Source: JAUWCW01 sp030609125 [NCBI: Candidatus Rokuibacteriota bacterium]
Lineage (GTDB): Bacteria; JAUVQV01
DNA: 10,424 nt
Assembly (NCBI GenBank): GCA_030609125.1
Contig: JAUWCW010000044.1
Coordinates: 1 to 10,424, forward strand
Direction of reading: 5' to 3'
Part shown: piece by piece, positions 7,535-10,424 of the stretch
Layout: each line of letters begins with the position of its first letter
Position numbering within the stretch: position 1 is the stretch's first letter
Program-made: the position numbers and the translations under genes
The notes under the pieces: generated by a model
Seen by the model: only the letters and a program-made list of their open reading frames with translations
Told to the model about the DNA's origin: nothing
Databases searched by the model: none

Positions 7535-7933
7535 ATGGCAAAGGATCGCGGCAAAAAAGGATCTAGAAAGAAGAAGGAAAAAAAGAACATTCCGACTGGC
7601 GTGGCTCACGTCCAGTCCACCTTCAATAACACCATCATCACCATTACCGACCTCGAAGGACAGGTTGTCTGCTGGTCCAGCGCAGGAGCGATGGGCTTCA
7701 AGGGCTCCAGGAAGGGAACACCCTTCGCCGCCCAGGTGGCCGGTGAAGATACGGCCCGCAAGGCCAAGGAGCATGGAGTCAAGAGAGTCGAAGTTTACGT
7801 CAAGGGACCGGGCTCGGGCCGCGAGGCGGCCATCCGGGCCCTGCAGGCCGCGGGCCTGCAGATCAGCCTGATAAAGGATGTGACGCCCATACCTCACAAC
7901 GGGTGCCGCCCGCCGAAGCGCAGGAGAGTGTGA
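7535..7933 (+). CDS. rpsK: 30S ribosomal protein S11
   Basis: S11 (uS11) lies on the 30S platform near the E site and the Shine-Dalgarno helix. The 132-residue protein has a lysine-rich N-terminal tail (residues 1-18). The core includes [18 protein letters not shown] (25-42), [14 protein letters not shown] (54-67) and the [13 protein letters not shown] block (91-103). It ends with the canonical [21 protein letters not shown] 7535 follows GGAGAGGA, about eight bases upstream. It is 30 bases after rpsM, standard order, with nothing unusual. Confidence 0.98.
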   Translation: MAKDRGKKGSRKKKEKKNIPTGVAHVQSTFNNTIITITDLEGQVVCWSSAGAMGFKGSRKGTPFAAQVAGEDTARKAKEHGVKRVEVYVKGPGSGREAAIRALQAAGLQISLIKDVTPIPHNGCRPPKRRRV

Positions 7934-7945
7934 GCGGTGCTGTTG

Positions 7946-7965
7946 GAGGCTGGAGCGGGGACAAC
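7946..7965 (+). promoter_or_regulatory. rpsD leader copy of the 20-base motif shared with rpsE
   Basis: This is the second copy of the motif at 2892-2911 (17 of 20 identical; the final GCGGGGACAAC is exact). It ends one base before the rpsD ribosome binding site. Both copies precede 30S genes that start with TTG. A shared translational control site is a possibility, not shown. Confidence 0.35.
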
Positions 7966-7966
7966 T

Positions 7967-7974
7967 AAAGGAGG
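7967..7974 (+). promoter_or_regulatory. Ribosome binding site that fixes the rpsD TTG start
   Basis: AAAGGAGG lies five bases before TTG 7980. It supports the TTG as the real start and gives the conserved N-terminus MARYRGSVCRLCR. Confidence 0.85.
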
Positions 7975-7979
7975 CACCA

Positions 7980-8609
7980 TTGGCCAGATATAGAGGATCC
8001 GTTTGCCGTCTTTGCCGCCGGGAAGGCGGAAAGCTGTTTCTCAAGGGAGAGCGGTGCTACGGCAGCAAGTGCGCCATCGAACGCAGGCAGTATGCTCCGG
8101 GCCAGCACGGCCAGCGGATGCAGCGCAAGGTTTCGGATTACGGCGTGCGGCTGCGGGAAAAGCAGAAAGTGCGGCGCATTTACGGACTGATGGAAGTTCA
8201 GTTCAAGAACACGTTTCACAAGGCGGCTAAAAAGAAGGGGGTAACGGGGGAGATCTTCCTGCAGTACCTCGAACAGCGCCTGGACAACGTGGTCTATCGT
8301 TTCGGCTTCGCCAGTTCGCGCCCGGAGGCGCGGCAGCTGGTGCGGCACGGCCACATCGTGGTGAACGGCCGCAGGGTCAACATCCCTTCCTTCCGCGTGC
8401 GCCAGGACGACCAGGTGCAGATAAAGGAGAAGAGCCCGAGAAGGGACGTTATCAAGGAGAAAGTCGCCGTGGCCGAGACCCGGGGGCTCCCGCCGTGGCT
8501 TCAGCTCAACAAGGAAGAGCTCAGCGGCCGGATCGTAGGGGAGCCCGCCAGGGATGACATCAAGATGGAGATAAAAGAGCAGTACATTGTCGAGCTATAT
8601 TCGAAATAA
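7980..8609 (+). CDS. rpsD: 30S ribosomal protein S4, zinc form
   Basis: S4 (uS4) is a primary binder of the 16S rRNA 5' domain. It starts 30S assembly, lies at the mRNA entry with S5, and in E. coli represses the alpha operon from a pseudoknot in the rpsM leader. The 209-residue protein carries C9, C12, C26 and C31 in its N-terminal region (VCRLC, RCYGSKC). These are the same positions as the zinc ligands of Thermus S4, and E. coli S4 lacks this set. The S4 RNA-binding domain covers about residues 98-160 (RLDNVVYRFGFASSRPEARQ, HGHIVVNGRRVNIPSFRVR). It ends IVELYSK. The start is TTG with a strong ribosome binding site. Confidence 0.98.
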   Translation: MARYRGSVCRLCRREGGKLFLKGERCYGSKCAIERRQYAPGQHGQRMQRKVSDYGVRLREKQKVRRIYGLMEVQFKNTFHKAAKKKGVTGEIFLQYLEQRLDNVVYRFGFASSRPEARQLVRHGHIVVNGRRVNIPSFRVRQDDQVQIKEKSPRRDVIKEKVAVAETRGLPPWLQLNKEELSGRIVGEPARDDIKMEIKEQYIVELYSK

Positions 8610-8634
8610 GGTATAGAAACCGGCGAGGAAAGCT

Positions 8635-9627
8635 ATGGAAAATACAGGGAATATGTTCACCAGGCCCAAGAGGCTGGAAGTCGATCCGGAGGCGCTGACA
8701 GAGTCTTACGGCAAGTTTGCGGCGGAGCCTTTTGAGAGGGGATTCGGGACCACGATCGGCAACTCGCTGAGAAGGGTTCTGCTCTCGTTCATCGAGGGGG
8801 CGGCGGTCACCAGTATCCGTATCGAAGGCGTCGATCACGAGTTCTCGACCCTGAACGGCATGAAAGAGGACGTTGTCGAATTGATCCTCAACATCAAGGA
8901 GCTTCACCTCAAGCTGGTCGGTGACGAGGAGAGGACGATCCGCATCGAAAAGAGCGGGCCGGGAGAGGTGAAGGCCGGGGACATTCTCACTGACCCCCAC
9001 GTGAAGGTTCTCAATCCCAAGCTGCACCTTGCCTCGCTGAACACGGACGGCAGGCTGGTCATGGAGATGACGGTCCGGGCGGGAAGGGGATACTCCGCGG
9101 CGGAGAAAAAGAGCGAGGATCAGCCCATCGGGGTGATACCCGTGGACGCCATCTTCTCCCCGGTCCAGAGGGTGAACTACCAAGTGGAAAACGCCCGGGT
9201 CGGACAGGCGACGGACTTCGACCGGCTCGTTCTCGAGGTCTGGACCGACGGCAGCATCGCCCCCCAGGATGCGGTGAAGCGCGCCGGCAGGATCCTCAAT
9301 GATCACCTCTCGGTGTTCATCGGTGAAGAGGAGAGCGAGGAGGGCGAGGAGAGCGAGGATACGGGCAGCCGCAAAGACATATTGCAGAACCTGGACCGCA
9401 GCGTCAGCGAACTGGAGCTCTCGGTACGGGCGGCCAACTGCCTCAAGAACGTCGACCTCTCCACGATCCGCGACCTGGTGCAGAAGACGGAAGCGGAAAT
9501 GCTCAAGACGAAGAATTTCGGCCGCAAGTCCCTCAATGAAATTAAGGAAGTGCTTGGCGAGATGGGGCTCCAGCTCGGCATGAAGCTCGAAGAACTCGAG
9601 GTTGCCGGGGAAGAGACCGAAGAATAA
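8635..9627 (+). CDS. rpoA: DNA-directed RNA polymerase alpha subunit
   Basis: The alpha subunit dimerises to nucleate RNA polymerase assembly, and its C-terminal domain reads UP elements and meets activators. The 330-residue protein has the N-terminal domain (about residues 8-230, with the assembly block [20 protein letters not shown] at 33-52). An acidic linker follows (231-242, [12 protein letters not shown]). The C-terminal domain (about 248-320) starts around [13 protein letters not shown]265, N268, G296, K298 and S299 fall at the same numbers as the DNA-contact residues of E. coli alpha, a strikingly proteobacterial layout. ATG 8635 follows GAGGA at 8624-8628. In-frame ATG 8653 is less likely. 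It lies between rpsD and rplQ as usual. Confidence 0.99.
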   Translation: MENTGNMFTRPKRLEVDPEALTESYGKFAAEPFERGFGTTIGNSLRRVLLSFIEGAAVTSIRIEGVDHEFSTLNGMKEDVVELILNIKELHLKLVGDEERTIRIEKSGPGEVKAGDILTDPHVKVLNPKLHLASLNTDGRLVMEMTVRAGRGYSAAEKKSEDQPIGVIPVDAIFSPVQRVNYQVENARVGQATDFDRLVLEVWTDGSIAPQDAVKRAGRILNDHLSVFIGEEESEEGEESEDTGSRKDILQNLDRSVSELELSVRAANCLKNVDLSTIRDLVQKTEAEMLKTKNFGRKSLNEIKEVLGEMGLQLGMKLEELEVAGEETEE

Positions 9628-9636
9628 CCCGGATGC

Positions 9637-9659
9637 GACGGGCCCCGTCCCACGGACGG
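9637..9659 (+). other. Overlapping, mutually exclusive hairpins in the rpoA-rplQ gap
   Basis: CCGTCC (9645-9650) pairs with GGACGG (9654-9659) around loop CAC. GACGG (9637-9641) can instead pair with CCGTC (9645-9649), and both stems use 9645-9649. No T run follows, so this is not a standard terminator. It may be a 3' end block or a processing site between rpoA and rplQ, or simply GC-rich chance. Confidence 0.35.
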
Positions 9660-9661
9660 AG

Positions 9662-9676
9662 CTCCTGAAATAGGAG
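9662..9676 (+). promoter_or_regulatory. Hairpin covering the rplQ ribosome binding site
   Basis: CTCCT (9662-9666) is an exact complement of the rplQ ribosome binding site AGGAG (9672-9676), with loop GAAAT between them. Folding would hide the site five bases before ATG 9682. Pairing is seen in the sequence; control of L17 translation is inferred. The stem is only five pairs. Confidence 0.4.
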
Positions 9677-9681
9677 AACGT

Positions 9682-10107
9682 ATGCGACACCGAAAAGAGA
9701 AGAGGCAGCTGGGCAGGACGACGAGCCACCGCAAGGCCCTGCTGCGGAACCTCGTCACGTCCCTTCTCGAGAAGGAGAGGATAGAGACGACGCTGGCGAA
9801 AGCGAAGGAGCTTCGCCGCATCGCGGACAGGATGATCACCCTCGGCAAGAAGGGCGACCTGGCGGCCAGGCGCCGGGCTCTCAGGACGGTGCGGAGCAAC
9901 GAGGTTGTGCAGAAGCTCTTTTCGGATCTCGCCCTGCGCTACGAAGGCCGCCCCGGCGGCTACACGCGGATCTACCAGCTCGGGCCCCGTTCCGGTGACT
10001 GCGCGAGCATGGCTCTCATCGAGCTCGTCGACCGCCCCGACAAGCCCTCCGGCAAGAAGGCGAAAGAGGGCTCGGAGAAGAAGAAAGGATCCTCCGCCAA
10101 GAAGTAG
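9682..10107 (+). CDS. rplQ: 50S ribosomal protein L17
   Basis: L17 (bL17) binds several 23S rRNA domains close to the tunnel exit. The core (residues 1-117) is standard: [40 protein letters not shown], then [15 protein letters not shown] and the closing ALIELVD. It is followed by a 24-residue lysine/serine-rich tail (118-141, [19 protein letters not shown] and onward), which brings the total to 141 residues against about 127 in E. coli. The tail is low complexity and probably disordered, and similar tails occur in other bacterial L17 proteins. ATG 9682 follows AGGAG at 9672-9676. This is the last gene of the block and of the window. Confidence 0.98.
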   Translation: MRHRKEKRQLGRTTSHRKALLRNLVTSLLEKERIETTLAKAKELRRIADRMITLGKKGDLAARRRALRTVRSNEVVQKLFSDLALRYEGRPGGYTRIYQLGPRSGDCASMALIELVDRPDKPSGKKAKEGSEKKKGSSAKK

Positions 10108-10111
10108 CCCC

Positions 10112-10155
10112 CCCCTACGGGGAGCTTCACCCGGGATCCGGGCGCTGCCTCCCCG
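10112..10155 (+). terminator. Composite GC-rich hairpin after rplQ (possible operon end)
   Basis: The stop codon is followed by eight C's. CCCC (10112-10115) can pair with GGGG (10119-10122). Alternatively CGGGGAG (10118-10124) pairs with CTCCCCG (10149-10155) as a seven-pair outer stem enclosing a perfect inner stem, CCCGG (10130-10134) with CCGGG (10138-10142). There is no T run afterwards, so it is not a classic intrinsic terminator. It may act as a 3' stability hairpin or a pause site for Rho-dependent termination. Confidence 0.4.
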
Positions 10156-10168
10156 GTCGCGGCCTGTC

Positions 10169-10198
10169 TTGACAACCCCCGCCGTTTCCGTTAACAAT
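10169..10198 (+). promoter_or_regulatory. Candidate sigma70-type promoter downstream of rplQ
   Basis: An exact -35 box TTGACA (10169-10174) is followed after 18 bases by AACAAT (10193-10198, four of six matches to TATAAT); TAACAA one base earlier gives 17-base spacing. Transcription would start near 10205 and run into the palindromic element, or to a gene beyond the window. No ORF with a credible start follows within view. Confidence 0.45.
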
Positions 10199-10279
10199 CC
10201 ATCAGGGAGCACCTGCGCAACTCTGTCCGGGTTCCGCCCCGCCGTTTCCAGGGGGATGCTAAGGGCTCGCGCAAGAATA
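10199..10279. other. Non-coding spacer leading into the palindromic element
   Basis: There is no credible gene here; frames remaining open across it are continuations of out-of-frame reading of rplQ. The last part (10263-10279, GGGCTCGCGCAAGAATA) adjoins the left arm of the palindrome and has lower GC than the operon. It is probably the outer end of that element, whose matching partner would lie just beyond the window. Confidence 0.4.
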
Positions 10280-10424
10280 ACTTCACAGAATTGGCGCTCA
10301 GATTCAGGTCGTATTTGGTCGATCTGATTGAGCGAAACCGCAGGAATAGCAGGGCTATTTTGAGGATTTCGTGAATGAGGATCGATCGAAGACGGCCTGA
10401 AGATGAGATGCGAAAATGGGAAGT
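10280..10424 (+). repeat. Long imperfect palindrome (MITE-like or structured-RNA element), cut by window end
   Basis: Positions 10280-10350 align, without any gap, to the reverse complement of 10354-10424. By hand count, 44 of 71 positions are identical and 8 more form G-U pairs in + strand RNA; about 18 identities would be expected by chance. The apex is a perfect stem AATAGC (10345-10350) / GCTATT (10354-10359) with loop AGG. The best arm runs from 10303 to 10325, pairing with 10379 to 10401, with only one true mismatch. Local GC is about 48%, against roughly 60% in the genes. No coding capacity is seen. It could be a dispersed palindromic repeat, a MITE derived from an insertion sequence, or a small RNA; the right end is outside the window. 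Confidence 0.6.

Noticed and set aside
8560-10212. 550-codon open frame on the - strand opposite rpoA and rplQ
   Set aside because: It is a codon-bias shadow of rpoA and rplQ. The translation is low-quality and unrelated to any family I recognise.
9905-10327. 140-codon + strand frame crossing the rplQ end into the intergenic region
   Set aside because: It begins inside rplQ in another frame and is composed mostly of S, R and P; no ribosome binding site or family match.
10291-10340. Possible tRNA-like fold in the region after rplQ
   Set aside because: A local hairpin (CAGAT/ATCTG with AGCG/CGCT) exists, but no acceptor stem, T-loop consensus GTTCRA or D-loop in the right order was found; it is better explained as part of the larger palindrome.

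Overview
The window is one long, tightly packed, single-strand block of translation and secretion genes. It covers the 3' part of the spc ribosomal-protein operon followed without interruption by the alpha operon. Read 5' to 3' on the + strand, the order is rplN, rplX, rplE, rpsN, rpsH, rplF, rplR, rpsE, rplO, secY, adk, map, infA, rpmJ, rpsM, rpsK, rpsD, rpoA, rplQ. All nineteen genes are intact. Gaps between genes are 11 to 54 bases with no overlaps, and I see no convincing internal promoter or terminator, so co-transcription from a promoter upstream of the window is likely. Every gene before position 10107 is a standard housekeeping gene, and I found no new defence, metabolic or mobile system inside the block.

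The organism is a bacterium with roughly 60% GC coding DNA. The RNA polymerase alpha subunit is proteobacterial in style: 330 aa, with the C-terminal-domain contact residues at the same numbers as in E. coli. The spc and alpha operons are joined through adk, map and infA, and S14, L36, S4 and L24 are the cysteine-bearing zinc forms. This combination suggests a Desulfobacterota (former Deltaproteobacteria) genome or a relative. That is an inference from protein style and gene order, not a database match.

The genes supply 50S proteins (L14, L24, L5, L6, L18, L15, L36, L17), 30S proteins (S14, S8, S5, S13, S11, S4), initiation factor IF-1, methionine aminopeptidase (trims new N-termini), adenylate kinase (nucleotide balance), the SecY channel, and the RNA polymerase alpha subunit. 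Departures from the usual plan are the absence of rpmD (L30) between rpsE and rplO, TTG starts on three 30S genes (rpsE, rpsM, rpsD), and a near-identical 20-base leader in front of rpsE and rpsD.

The last 317 bases (10108-10424) hold no gene but are the most interesting stretch. They contain a GC-rich composite hairpin just after rplQ, then a sigma70-like promoter (TTGACA at 10169). These are followed by a drop in GC to about 48% and a long, gapless imperfect palindrome centred at 10352 that runs to the end of the window (10280-10424). The palindrome pairs better as + strand RNA than as - strand RNA, and it looks like a dispersed palindromic (MITE-like) repeat or a structured small RNA.
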